A program made the position numbers and the translations under genes. A DNA stretch of 58,638 nt from positions 1 through 58,638 of the forward strand of contig PLLA01000098.1 in assembly GCA_003140835.1 (NCBI GenBank), given 5' to 3'. Under the pieces are notes generated by a model, which was not told the origin of the DNA, made no database searches, and saw only the letters and a list, made by a program, of their open reading frames with translations. Positions 1 through 7,139 of the stretch are shown piece after piece; the first letter of the stretch is position 1; every line of letters begins with the position of its first letter. The stretch is from Candidatus Tumulicola scandinaviensis. Its GTDB lineage: Bacteria; Vulcanimicrobiota; Vulcanimicrobiia; Vulcanimicrobiales; Vulcanimicrobiaceae.

Positions 1-342
1 CGAGGCTGTAACTAGAGACGATGCATTGCTAATCGCTTCATCTAGAGGTAGCACCGTCCGTTTTAGTTCCACGCCTGAAACACTCCATGTATACCATCCG
101 GTGTCAGTATCGGCGATAATAGCCGCACTAACCGACCGAGGCGTCATCGCCCTGAGTTCGTAAACGTAGGTAAGGGCCGCGCTGCCCATTCGCGCACCCA
201 CGGGTGATAGATGTTGGACCTCGGCTGGGCAGAACTCAGTCGCCGCAACGCTTTTCCCCTCAGTCGCGGCGAAGGACAGCACCAACACCGTCAGCAGCAT
301 GAAGAACCTGCAAGACAATGCCGCCATGGCGGAAGGTCGCAC
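1..342 (-). CDS. Partial secreted protein, runs off left edge
   Basis: Reading leftwards, this frame is open from a GTG at 340-342 to the first base of the window, so only the first 114 codons are present. The GTG is preferred over the ATG at 325-327 because an AAGGAGG Shine-Dalgarno lies 9 bases upstream of the GTG and about 24 upstream of the ATG. The N-terminus has a hydrophobic segment (FFMLLTVLVLSFAAT) followed by a polar chain, so it is probably exported by Sec. I recognise no domain in the visible part. A short secreted protein unrelated to its neighbours is typical of this accessory tract. Confidence 0.55.
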   Translation of the reverse strand, partial: MRPSAMAALSCRFFMLLTVLVLSFAATEGKSVAATEFCPAEVQHLSPVGARMGSAALTYVYELRAMTPRSVSAAIIADTDTGWYTWSVSGVELKRTVLPLDEAISNASSLVTAS

Positions 343-581
343 TCTTGGAAACCTCCTTTCGAATCGGACGCTTCGCTACGAGTTCCTTAGCGAGCCTGTT
401 CGCTCGCACTGGTCTTCCCTCGCCGCAAGGAATATTCGTGTTTTGCTCCGAGCGGTCTTTAGTCAGGATTGAAGTCCGCCCTAAAGATGTACCAGCCTTC
501 AACCGGCTGACAGTTTACCGAACCAAAAGTGTAGGTACTGTGCAGAGCGACCTGCATTGCCGAGTTAGGACTCGCCCAGCG

Positions 582-1346
582 TCAAAAGCATTGAAGAAAC
601 TTTCCCGCGAAGCCCTGGCTATCGGGCTGCTTTTTGTCGAATCCAAAGACCATGTCACGTCCGAGTTGCGTCTGGCAGCCAAGATGCGGGGTTTCATTGG
701 GCGCAAAACGCGGACCTAGTTCTACCCATATCGTGTCGCCGTCGTCCGCAAAGAGAATCCCGTAGTTCGCTAGGTCCTTTTGCGTCTGGGGCATGTTTGA
801 AATCGAGTTTAGCGCGCCTTTGGCAAAGTCAAATGCGGCCCGAATGTCGGGTTCAGGAGACTGCGCGAACGGAACGGCGTCGGCAGGGAAGGGTCCCCAA
901 GCCTTAAATGCGGGTCGGCTGCCGAGCCCGAGAGAGGGCTTTTCCTTGGTAACGGGGTCACCATAATCGTATTTCCAGAGTTCGTTGTTATTACTGGCCG
1001 TGATTGTCGTTTGGTAAGAAGCGGCGAAAAGCTTTTCCACAAGAGCGATATGCAGTGGATAACCAAGCGTGAAAAACGAGTGCCGGATTATTTCCACGCC
1101 AGCGACGCCACCGCCGGAGGGTGATGACGGAGGTGGCATCACTAGCAACTCGTTCGTTCCTATTGTGGCCGGGCCGAAGCCGAACTTCCCATCAGCATTA
1201 CGATACAGCCAAACGCCCTTATCTTGAAAGGTCCCCGATGCATTAATGGTGATAGGTTTTCCAGTCGTGGCATCGCCTAACGCAACTCCGCCTACGCTAA
1301 TGCACAGCGACGCGCCTATACGGAAAACCCAAACGGCCCGCTTCAT
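582..1346 (-). CDS. Secreted hypothetical protein
   Basis: 254 residues with an N-terminal signal-peptide-like stretch (basic start, hydrophobic core, VALGDA near residue 25). The mature part is polar with few cysteines (one near residue 224 and one near the C-terminus) and has no domain I can name. Spacing to the preceding minus-strand secreted gene (start at 342) is 240 bases, so the two need not be one transcript. No strong Shine-Dalgarno precedes the ATG. Function unknown; export is inferred only from the N-terminus. Confidence 0.55.
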   Translation of the reverse strand: MKRAVWVFRIGASLCISVGGVALGDATTGKPITINASGTFQDKGVWLYRNADGKFGFGPATIGTNELLVMPPPSSPSGGGVAGVEIIRHSFFTLGYPLHIALVEKLFAASYQTTITASNNNELWKYDYGDPVTKEKPSLGLGSRPAFKAWGPFPADAVPFAQSPEPDIRAAFDFAKGALNSISNMPQTQKDLANYGILFADDGDTIWVELGPRFAPNETPHLGCQTQLGRDMVFGFDKKQPDSQGFAGKFLQCF

Positions 1347-1389
1347 CCACGGTTGATTTTTACGAGAGAGTGAGCCGACCCTTTGTTAA

Positions 1390-1620
1390 AAGTCAGACAA
1401 CCGGGTCCACGATTCGCGGGTGCTCCAGGAGCTACTCGAAACGTCCGCCAAGCGATTCTCCATGAAGCGTGTCTCGGCTGACAAGGGATACCTCGCGGAT
1501 TCCAACGTGCAGGCTATTGTTTCACACGGCGCAGAGCCGTTTATAGCGCCGAAAACAATACTCGCTACAATCCTCCGCCGGATGCCAGCCGCAAGAAATC
1601 CGATGCATGGAACAAAATGC
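1390..1620 (+). pseudogene. Remnant of a DDE (IS5/IS1182-like) transposase
   Basis: The frame reads DSRVLQELLE, then SADKGYLAD and EPFIAPK, which is the ADKGY...PFIxPK block around the second catalytic Asp of DDE_Tnp_1 transposases. After PK the homologous reading (NNTRYNPPPDASRKSDAWNKM) continues only in the next frame, so about one base has been lost near 1550-1558. Nothing N-terminal of this block and nothing after AWNKM is present; the sequence then passes into the HTH gene copy at 1607. It is a short, frameshifted, double-truncated remnant and not a working element. Confidence 0.7.
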
Positions 1621-1855
1621 TCGCAACCGCAACTGGTCGCGCGACGGCAAGACCGAAGCTCGCGACAAGGCCTGGTTCCTGCGCGAGGTCGCTCCGAAGC
1701 TCGACGCCTTTCCACTAAGCGCGATCGCCGATGCTACGGGGCTTTCGCTCGCGGCCTGCTCACGGATTCGCGCCGGGACGCGTATCCCGCATCCGAGGCA
1801 TTGGGAGGCGTTCCACACCATTGTAGAATATACTCGATGCGAGTCGCAGACCTGA
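1607..1855 (+). CDS. Truncated zinc-ribbon/HTH family protein, copy 1
   Basis: 82 residues that match the C-terminal part of the protein at 2778-3260: RNRxWxR, then AWFLREV-PKLDAF, IA-ATGLSLAACSRIRAG and PHPRHW. The ATGLS...CSRIRAG stretch reads like a helix-turn-helix. The CxxC...CxxC ribbon and basic linker of the longer copy are missing because the gene is joined to the transposase remnant at about 1607-1620. The C-terminal tail after HWEA also differs from the other copy. It may be expressed as a DNA-binding fragment or be dead; I cannot tell. Similar proteins are known to me beside mobile elements in actinobacteria. Confidence 0.5.
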   Translation: MEQNARNRNWSRDGKTEARDKAWFLREVAPKLDAFPLSAIADATGLSLAACSRIRAGTRIPHPRHWEAFHTIVEYTRCESQT

Positions 1856-1895
1856 CGCATTGGAAGGCATCGGCAGTCTAGTTACTTAGGATGCA

Positions 1896-2723
1896 TTGAT
1901 GACGACATTAGCCCAAGATCGTAACGCCGGCGAAATCCTGCTTTACGAACAGCTGGACCTACGCTTTCTAGCGTTGTTGCTGGTGCCGCCTGGGATCATC
2001 ATTGTCGCCGCAACAGAGGCGCTCATCCACTCAAATGAGCGAGTGCTCACAACGGTGGCGTGGATCGCGCTCTCGCTCGTAGGATTTGTGGTCGTTTGCG
2101 GCATCTTCCCCGCGTGTACACTCTGGCTCATGAGTCAACCGAGTCCGATGATTAGGCTGACTTCTGATCGTTTTTGGTACCGTGGTGTTGGCTTGGCCTG
2201 GCGTGAGATCGCTGACATCGAAATCGTGCGATATATGCTTGTGCCTTGGGTTTCTATTCGGCTACAGAGCTCTGAAGAGTTCCTAAACGCCTTACCGCCG
2301 TACGCCGCGCAGTCATGGGCAACGAACCTGTGGTGGAGCAAGGGGCGACTTATCATCCCAACTGTGCGCGGGATGTCGGTGGAAGCGCAACGCGATCTAT
2401 TCCGCAACTGCTGGGAACGTAACCGCCGCGATCACGAGCAGGCGCTACTCTATTCTTGGGATAAGTGGAGTTCGTCTAGCCTGGCCGCTTTGCTTGGCGT
2501 TGCAACCTTTTGTATTGCCTTGGCCGTGAAATGGCCTTCACTCGTGCTATGCTTGAGACTACACATCCGTACGTGCGCATTAGTCGATCTCGTGATAGCA
2601 GTTGGTTTGGCATCCCTAACCTATCTTGCGATTCTCACTGTTTTAAAGCTCGTCATGCGAAGGCACCCGAACTTCGACTGCCTGGCCGCATTGTGGCGTC
2701 TAAACCCCTCTTCTTGGTTCTAA
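1896..2723 (+). CDS. STM3941-like membrane protein
   Basis: 275 residues. Two hydrophobic segments lie at about 27-46 and 51-76, a soluble middle region at 80-195, then two more segments at about 197-215 and 225-250. The soluble part contains RLTSDRFWYRGVGLAWREIADIEI, the type of strand-rich motif found in the small STM3941 family of bacterial membrane proteins; that family has no proven role. The gene is flanked on both sides by copies of the zinc-ribbon/HTH gene (1607-1855 and 2755-3260), so it may have been carried in between them. Naming rests on motif resemblance only. Confidence 0.6.
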   Translation: MMTTLAQDRNAGEILLYEQLDLRFLALLLVPPGIIIVAATEALIHSNERVLTTVAWIALSLVGFVVVCGIFPACTLWLMSQPSPMIRLTSDRFWYRGVGLAWREIADIEIVRYMLVPWVSIRLQSSEEFLNALPPYAAQSWATNLWWSKGRLIIPTVRGMSVEAQRDLFRNCWERNRRDHEQALLYSWDKWSSSSLAALLGVATFCIALAVKWPSLVLCLRLHIRTCALVDLVIAVGLASLTYLAILTVLKLVMRRHPNFDCLAALWRLNPSSWF

Positions 2724-2754
2724 AAATAACGAAAGACTCGGATTTCCCACTCCC

Positions 2755-2802
2755 GAGCAGCGTCGCCACAATCGCGAATGGGCGCGAGGCTTCGATCCGC
2801 TG
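2755..2802 (+). repeat. Partial third copy of the HTH-gene middle segment
   Basis: Bases 2755-2802 encode EQRRHNREWARGFDPL, closely similar to EQHRRNRVWARGAESAGRDP at 3033-3092, and the DNA is likewise similar (CGTCGCCACAATCGCG against CGTCGCAATCGCG). It lies immediately before, and in a different frame from, the start of the full-length copy. It looks like debris from a tandem duplication or unequal recombination. Confidence 0.5.
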
Positions 2803-3260
2803 TTCCGCGCCTGGAGAGCTTGCTCAGGAATGCGGCGACTTGCGAGATATGCAGCGGCCCGGTATTAAAGCGCAGGCGGCGCCACTGCGATGCGTGCATT
2901 CCCGAGGCGCGTCGGGAGCGCGGCCTGCGAGCAATCGAAGCTGCTCGCAAAGCGCTCGCGGCCCAAGCCGCCGAGGGCAATGATCCGCGTGCGAGCGATC
3001 GGGTTGGGCCCAAGCGCGGCGAGGCCATTTCCGAGCAGCATCGTCGCAATCGCGTCTGGGCGCGAGGCGCCGAATCCGCTGGACGCGATCCGGCGTGGTT
3101 CCTACGCGAGGTCGTGCCGAAGCTCGATGCCTTCACACTCGCGGAAATCGCAAAGGCGACGGGGCTATCGCTCGCCGCCTGCTCCCGCATCCGCGCCGGA
3201 GCTCGCGTCCCGCATCCGAGGCATTGGGATGCACTAACAGGACTAGCCGAAACGCTTTAG
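2778..3260 (+). CDS. Zinc-ribbon/HTH family protein, full-length copy
   Basis: 160 residues. CEIC at about 22-25 and CDAC at about 38-41 form a candidate zinc ribbon with a run of arginines between. A basic helical linker follows, then the region shared with copy 1: WFLREVVPKLDAF, ATGLSLAACSRIRAG (HTH-like) and PHPRHWDAL at the C-terminus. It resembles a family of DNA-binding orphans often adjacent to insertion sequences; the activity is not known to me. The start is uncertain: the ATG has no clear Shine-Dalgarno, and a later TTG before AATCEICSG would also keep all motifs. Confidence 0.6.
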   Translation: MGARLRSAVPRLESLLRNAATCEICSGPVLKRRRRHCDACIPEARRERGLRAIEAARKALAAQAAEGNDPRASDRVGPKRGEAISEQHRRNRVWARGAESAGRDPAWFLREVVPKLDAFTLAEIAKATGLSLAACSRIRAGARVPHPRHWDALTGLAETL

Positions 3261-3273
3261 CAACGATGCGGGC

Positions 3274-4065
3274 ATGAATCTTGAACGAGAACAGCCCGGC
3301 TACACGAAGGTTTACACGTTATGGGATGATGCGCGAGGCGTCAAGAACATTCAAGAGGCGACACTGAATACCGCTGACTACGGAATTTTGCAAGAGCATG
3401 GTCTATTCGGAAGCCGGGAGTGGTGGTCAGCGATAGATAACGGTGAATTGGCCGTCCATACTGTATACGGAACTATCTGCGATCTAGCGATGGAATCCAT
3501 GAACGATTGGCCGGTCTTTAGGATTCTCTGCGATGATGGCACTGTAACGGAATCTATCACTCGCGAAACGTTGACAACGATATCGATATCGGACAACCTT
3601 TATCAAATCGGACGTCGGGTGATCTGGCAATATGTCCACGTGCGCCATAAGAAACGAGTCGCCTTTCTCCCAGAACGCGGTCGGCACACCGTGAGCATCT
3701 GGGTAGCATCCATCGAAATACTTTTTAGACCAGTTGGAGAAGAGGAACTTTCTCTGATAGCTGCTTCCAACTTTTCTGCGTTCCCGCCACGCCTGCCCGA
3801 GCAGCCAATATTCTACCCCGTTTGCAGCTCTCGCTATGCTGAAGAAATAGCGTCCAAGTGGAACACACCGCGGGGCTACGTAACAGAGTTCCAGGTCGCA
3901 AAAGCGTTCTTAGCAAAGTACGAACGACATCAAGTTGGCGGCAAGGAGCACGTCGAGTATTGGATCCCTGCGGAAGACCTCTCGGCCTTTAACAGAAGCA
4001 TCGTAGGCAAGATTCGCGTCGTTAAATCGTTCACTGGGCAACGCAGCGCCACGGAAACCCGCTAA
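3274..4065 (+). CDS. Two-part hypothetical with an ADP-ribosylation/crystallin J1-type C-terminus
   Basis: 263 residues. The C-terminal part (about 150-255) carries the run FRPVGEEELSLI, FPPRLPEQPIFYPV, VGGKEHxEYWIPAEDL and FNRSIVGKI. This is the hallmark of a small family usually labelled ADP-ribosylation/crystallin J1; the label is historical and no activity is established. The N-terminal part (1-145) is soluble, alpha/beta-looking and unrecognised (YTLWDDARGVKN, FGSREWWSAI). The family is normally found as the C-terminal unit alone, so this is probably a fusion. It begins 13 bases after the HTH gene, but the two seem unrelated in function. Confidence 0.55.
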   Translation: MNLEREQPGYTKVYTLWDDARGVKNIQEATLNTADYGILQEHGLFGSREWWSAIDNGELAVHTVYGTICDLAMESMNDWPVFRILCDDGTVTESITRETLTTISISDNLYQIGRRVIWQYVHVRHKKRVAFLPERGRHTVSIWVASIEILFRPVGEEELSLIAASNFSAFPPRLPEQPIFYPVCSSRYAEEIASKWNTPRGYVTEFQVAKAFLAKYERHQVGGKEHVEYWIPAEDLSAFNRSIVGKIRVVKSFTGQRSATETR

Positions 4066-4107
4066 GCGCAGGTCGCGTCCGCAGTCCCGCCTATTCGCTA
4101 AGCCAGA

Positions 4108-4142
4108 TCTCGCAGCACGGGAAACCTAGCTCGCAGCAGCCC
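4108..4142. repeat. Half-copy of the 71-bp repeat
   Basis: Bases 4108-4142 repeat the second half of the 71-bp element (CTCGCAGCACGGGAAACCTAG, then CTCGCAGCAGCC), and lie just upstream of the complete copy A. This gives a partial tandem arrangement at the left end of the bracketed tract. Confidence 0.5.
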
Positions 4143-4155
4143 TAACCCGACGCCG

Positions 4156-4226
4156 CCGATCGTGGCGCCATTACACCCGCGAGCTCCTCGCATCACGGGA
4201 AGCTTAGCTCACCGCAGCCTCACAGT
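4156..4226. repeat. 71-bp direct repeat, copy A
   Basis: 71 bases that match 6791-6861 over their whole length: the first 22 bases (CCGATCGTGGCGCCATTACACC) are identical and the rest is about three-quarters identical. It lies between the gene ending at 4065 and the SecD-like gene. The rest of 4066-4337 holds no gene that I can support. Confidence 0.65.
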
Positions 4227-4337
4227 ATGAAAATAAGAGAGGCGCACAATGCTCTTACCTTACGACCGAATAACATCGAAAAATGGCTCGCTGCCAAAAT
4301 GCAAGCGTTGGCTGCTGAGCGGCGGCCTTAGCATCTT

Positions 4338-5042
4338 TTATGTCGGTGAAATAGGCGACGACGCTACGAGTTTTACATGCGCCGGAAGCGGCCCGGATTG
4401 GATGACTGCGACAATAAGGAGTAGCTGCTGGTCCGAGAAGTTGGGGCCCCAAAGCATAATTGATTCCGACAGGGGGCTGGTTAACACCGCGTTCGATATT
4501 AACTTGCCGTCCACGTAGATCCCCAGACGTCGACTCAGGTACCTACCCGTGAAGTGCGCGAGTGAACGTGGATCAGAGGAGGCGAGTCCGATTCGGTTAC
4601 CGCCCGGAAAGAAAACGAATTGAGCTCCGCTGAAAGGTCGCGCCGAGGGAGCATAGTACTTCGGACCACTCGGCTGGATTCGCAGCACGATGTTACCGTT
4701 GGCCGAAAGTAACTTCGCGACATACGAAACCTTGGAAGTGTCATAGATCGTAACATGTATAGCCTCGTCACGCGACGCGAATGCGTAGGCTCTAATTCTG
4801 GCCGCAGCCAATCTTTTCCTCATGACGACAACGATTTGCGAATCAGTCGCCTTTGAGCGCTTTAAGTCACGGCTTTCATCAACTTTAAAGACTAGCTGGT
4901 GGATGCCGCCATTACCGGTTCCTACGCGAGTTTGCTGAACTTGCTGATCGCTCTGAGCACAGCCGCTCGCAGATCCCAACACGGCAAGCGGCAACGCGGC
5001 AAATAAAATACTTCGGACTTGACGAAGTGCCGATTCTTTCAT
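4338..5042 (-). CDS. SecD P1-like lipoprotein
   Basis: The N-terminus has a basic start, a hydrophobic core and a lipobox-like GSASGC, so it is probably a lipoprotein. The mature part matches the periplasmic head region of SecD: VVMRKRLAAARI, IHVTIYD, LLSANGNIVLRIQ, then YVDGKLISNAVL and a GPNFSDQQLLLIVAVIQSGPLPAHVKLV end. This last part resembles the SecD dGkvi...fs-A--la--L-sGaLP segment. None of the twelve-helix SecDF membrane part is present, so translocation itself is not possible. It may bind polypeptide or another protein in the periplasm. An upstream GTG at 5063 would add seven residues; neither start has a convincing ribosome site. Confidence 0.6.
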   Translation of the reverse strand: MKESALRQVRSILFAALPLAVLGSASGCAQSDQQVQQTRVGTGNGGIHQLVFKVDESRDLKRSKATDSQIVVVMRKRLAAARIRAYAFASRDEAIHVTIYDTSKVSYVAKLLSANGNIVLRIQPSGPKYYAPSARPFSGAQFVFFPGGNRIGLASSDPRSLAHFTGRYLSRRLGIYVDGKLISNAVLTSPLSESIMLWGPNFSDQQLLLIVAVIQSGPLPAHVKLVASSPISPT

Positions 5043-5267
5043 GAGGTTGCGGATTCCACACACGGATCGCCAGAACCGTCACCCCTTCCTCCCCGCACCC
5101 CAGCCGCCGATAGCTCCGCATCGATCGCCAGGCACCCCGCCGATCCGCAGCCCCGAGGCCTAGCGCGCTTCAGCTCTTGACCAACGATGAAGATCGATCC
5201 CTAAGTTTCCCTCGGACAGTTAGTGCCACACCCGGGAGGCCCGTGTCAGCACGCTAAACCTCAGTGA

Positions 5268-5576
5268 ATGCCGCAACTCGTTCGTATCAGAGTCACTCCT
5301 GAAACGGAGCGTCTTGGTCTTGCCGGGAAGATAGGTGTATCTTACGGCTTTACAACGCCATCGGTTACTGGCGTAATCCCTATTGGTGAGCTTCAGATCG
5401 ACTTTGCGGAAAGCATCTTTTTCGAAGATACAAGGCAGCAACTTTGGTTCGCTAAGCAGCTAATCGAAGATCTAGACCACGATCCCAGCCTTGAAATCAA
5501 GATTGCAGGCAGGCGAATGTTTTACACCAGCACCGGACAGTGGCAATTGGTCGATTGCGGGGCGGTTGAAACATGA
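5268..5576 (+). CDS. Small conserved SH3-like family protein
   Basis: 102 residues beginning VRIRVTPETERLGLAGKIG-VSYG, TPSVTGV, ending FFEDTRQQLWFAKQLIEDLDHD and WQLVDCG. I recognise this layout as a small widespread bacterial family of unknown function, probably a beta-barrel of SH3 type because of its short strands and conserved glycines. Its stop overlaps the start of the next gene by four bases (ATGA), so translation is coupled. It is the first of three coupled small genes that look like immunity-type proteins. Confidence 0.55.
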   Translation: MPQLVRIRVTPETERLGLAGKIGVSYGFTTPSVTGVIPIGELQIDFAESIFFEDTRQQLWFAKQLIEDLDHDPSLEIKIAGRRMFYTSTGQWQLVDCGAVET

Positions 5577-5971
5577 ATCGTGAAGAGTGGCGTGATCCTA
5601 GCTCCGACGAAATGCGGGTTCTTGCGCGGATGCTTTCGGTAGACTTTCACGGGTGTGCGGCTTACAGAGCACAACTTATTGGCGTGAAGGTCGCATTTGA
5701 CACGAGCACGAGAACGACGCTGTTCTTGCTCCCTGACGATAGGTCTGTAGCCTCAACCGAACGATTAGACGTACCGCTAACGGATGGCTTTTATGACGAT
5801 GAAGACGGAGTACAGGTTATGGCCTTTCTTGTGTCACAGGGTGGACGCTTGCGGTTTCTGGACTGGATGAAGCTGGATCCCGTCGAAGAGGCGCTTCAAT
5901 TGTTTCCGCCTGATGACGCGATTGCGGTGCAAGTGGCGCCGCCCCCGGTACGCTCGCAACGAGCCAAATGA
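5573..5971 (+). CDS. DUF6984-like small protein
   Basis: 132 residues, second gene of the coupled trio. REEWRDPSSDEMRVLARMLSVDF-GCAAYRAQL-GV fits the DUF6984 pattern of an N-terminal helix that scans E-x2-LL-x2-L followed by strands. Function is unknown; relatives often occur beside immunity and toxin genes. It overlaps its neighbours by ATGA on both sides (5573-5576 and 5968-5971), so the three products are probably made in fixed ratio. The C-terminus is proline-rich. The family name is from memory and moderately certain. Confidence 0.5.
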   Translation: MNREEWRDPSSDEMRVLARMLSVDFHGCAAYRAQLIGVKVAFDTSTRTTLFLLPDDRSVASTERLDVPLTDGFYDDEDGVQVMAFLVSQGGRLRFLDWMKLDPVEEALQLFPPDDAIAVQVAPPPVRSQRAK

Positions 5972-6342
5972 CCGAGTGGCTCGACGTTTCCGAAGATATG
6001 CGCGCGAAAGCGCGACTTGTCGGGACAGAGGTTTGCTGGTCGCGATCTGATATAAAGCAAGCGCTAAGGGAACTGGCACACTCGGGACGAGTCATTCTAG
6101 GATTCGACATATTTACGTTTGATACGAGTCCATCAAAACCTCACGCATGGGGAACGAGTGGATACGACGTCGGCGCGGACTTAAAGCAAAGGCCCTGGGA
6201 TGACGTGGTCAAATCGGCGCTAGAACTCGCATTCCATGACGTGGATCGAACGACTGCGTTGTCGGGTCTTAAAGAGCCGTTGGATGACGTGTGGTATTGC
6301 GTCGCGTCTGTAACCACGGATGAAGCCAATAAGCAGACTTAG
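5968..6342 (+). CDS. Imm40-like putative immunity protein
   Basis: 124 residues. It has W-SRSDIKQALRELAHSGRVILGFDIF, a GYDVGA turn, then PWDDVVKSALELAFHDV. This follows the Imm40 pattern: a helix with AL-xx-L, then ILGGDvy, then a W-x2-V-x2-S-x3-A helix. Imm40 proteins are proposed to neutralise polymorphic toxins; no toxin gene is present in the window. Third member of the translationally coupled trio. The match is by eye and weak, so treat the name as tentative; a small cytosolic orphan is the fallback. Confidence 0.45.
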   Translation: MTEWLDVSEDMRAKARLVGTEVCWSRSDIKQALRELAHSGRVILGFDIFTFDTSPSKPHAWGTSGYDVGADLKQRPWDDVVKSALELAFHDVDRTTALSGLKEPLDDVWYCVASVTTDEANKQT

Positions 6343-6408
6343 AGAGCGCAACGCCGTCGGTCACGGAAAGCGCCTCTGGCGCCCTTGGTTGAGTTGCGAA
6401 CGCCGGAA

Positions 6409-6669
6409 CTAGTGAATGAACGATGCGATTGTCGTTAGCACATTGATCAGTCCGGCTGTTATCGCGCCCAACCCTATGAAAAATGCCGTAATTCCAGAAC
6501 CAACGCGATTAAATCGCTCTTTGGTACTTGAAGTGGGTAACGGACGCGCATTCATCCAAAGGAACGGTCTAAGGCATCGAGCACCTATGCTACCGTTGGA
6601 CTCCGCCCAATCGTACAACGTCAGTGGAGCGAAGCGGTTGAGCCCGATCGATAGGAAACAAAGACCCAA
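6409..6669 (-). CDS. Possible small membrane protein
   Basis: The frame gives 86 residues from a TTG and stays open further upstream (VNFVGSLLAIP before it). There are two hydrophobic segments, one near the start (FVGSLLAIPLGLCFLSIGL, partly before the TTG) and one at the end (ITAFFIGLGAITAGLINVLTTIASFI), separated by a polar loop. No ATG or GTG lies in the open frame and there is no clear ribosome site, so the start is unknown. Two-helix layout and the absence of any competing frame favour a real gene, but evidence is thin. Confidence 0.35.
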   Translation of the reverse strand: MGLCFLSIGLNRFAPLTLYDWAESNGSIGARCLRPFLWMNARPLPTSSTKERFNRVGSGITAFFIGLGAITAGLINVLTTIASFIH

Positions 6670-6790
6670 TGGAATAGCGAGCAGGCTGCCAACGAAATTG
6701 ACCCTTAGCTTGTGTGTTTTTTAATCGTTTGAACCGCCCTGCCTCGAGTTGCCGCCATCTCGGTCCCTTAGCCGCCCCGCAGCCGCCCCA

Positions 6791-6861
6791 CCGATCGTGG
6801 CGCCATTACACCTACGAGCGCCTCGCAGCGCGGGAACCTCGGCTCGCAGCAGCCTCGCAGT
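6791..6861. repeat. 71-bp direct repeat, copy B
   Basis: The second copy of the repeat at 4156-4226, same length and same orientation. It ends shortly before the IS110 left end. Between the two copies lie the SecD-like lipoprotein, the coupled trio and the small membrane protein. Confidence 0.65.
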
Positions 6862-6964
6862 TTTGGCTTACCTTACCGCTTAGATCGCGGCAGCTTTGCC
6901 GCCAAGCAGATCGGCATCTCGAGGAGGGGGGCCCGTTTTGCCCTCGCCAACTCCTTGTATGATG

Positions 6965-7060
6965 CCGGTAGGGCAGGTCACGCTGGTTGAACTCCTTGGG
7001 TCGTAAACCCGCGGGATAGATAGGCGGCCTGCCCCGTGGCGTCTGTAGAGATCGGACGGT
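6965..7060 (+). ncRNA. Candidate IS110 bridge RNA
   Basis: In the non-coding left end, GGGCAGGTC (6971-6979) pairs with GGCCTGCCC (7026-7034) through nine pairs including one G-T. An inner hairpin GGGT/ACCC (6998-7001 with 7007-7010) lies inside the loop. IS110-group elements express a structured bridge RNA from this position, with internal loops that recognise target and donor DNA. Whether the loops match the element's ends was not established here. A separate perfect 6-bp hairpin (GCGGCA/TGCCGC, 6887-6902) lies further upstream, near the supposed left end. Confidence 0.45.
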
Positions 7061-7139
7061 ATCGTGAGCGACGCACGTCGCGTCAGCTCGAATGCACAAG
7101 GTCGATCCAGAAGAGACGCCGTCATTGGAGGCTGCACAT

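Noticed and set aside
4066..6861. Integron-like gene-cassette array with attC sites
   Set aside because: Small orphan genes separated by short repeats resemble cassettes, but the repeats show no attC core pair (RYYYAAC/GTTRRRY) with the proper dyad, the genes face both ways and no integron integrase is present.
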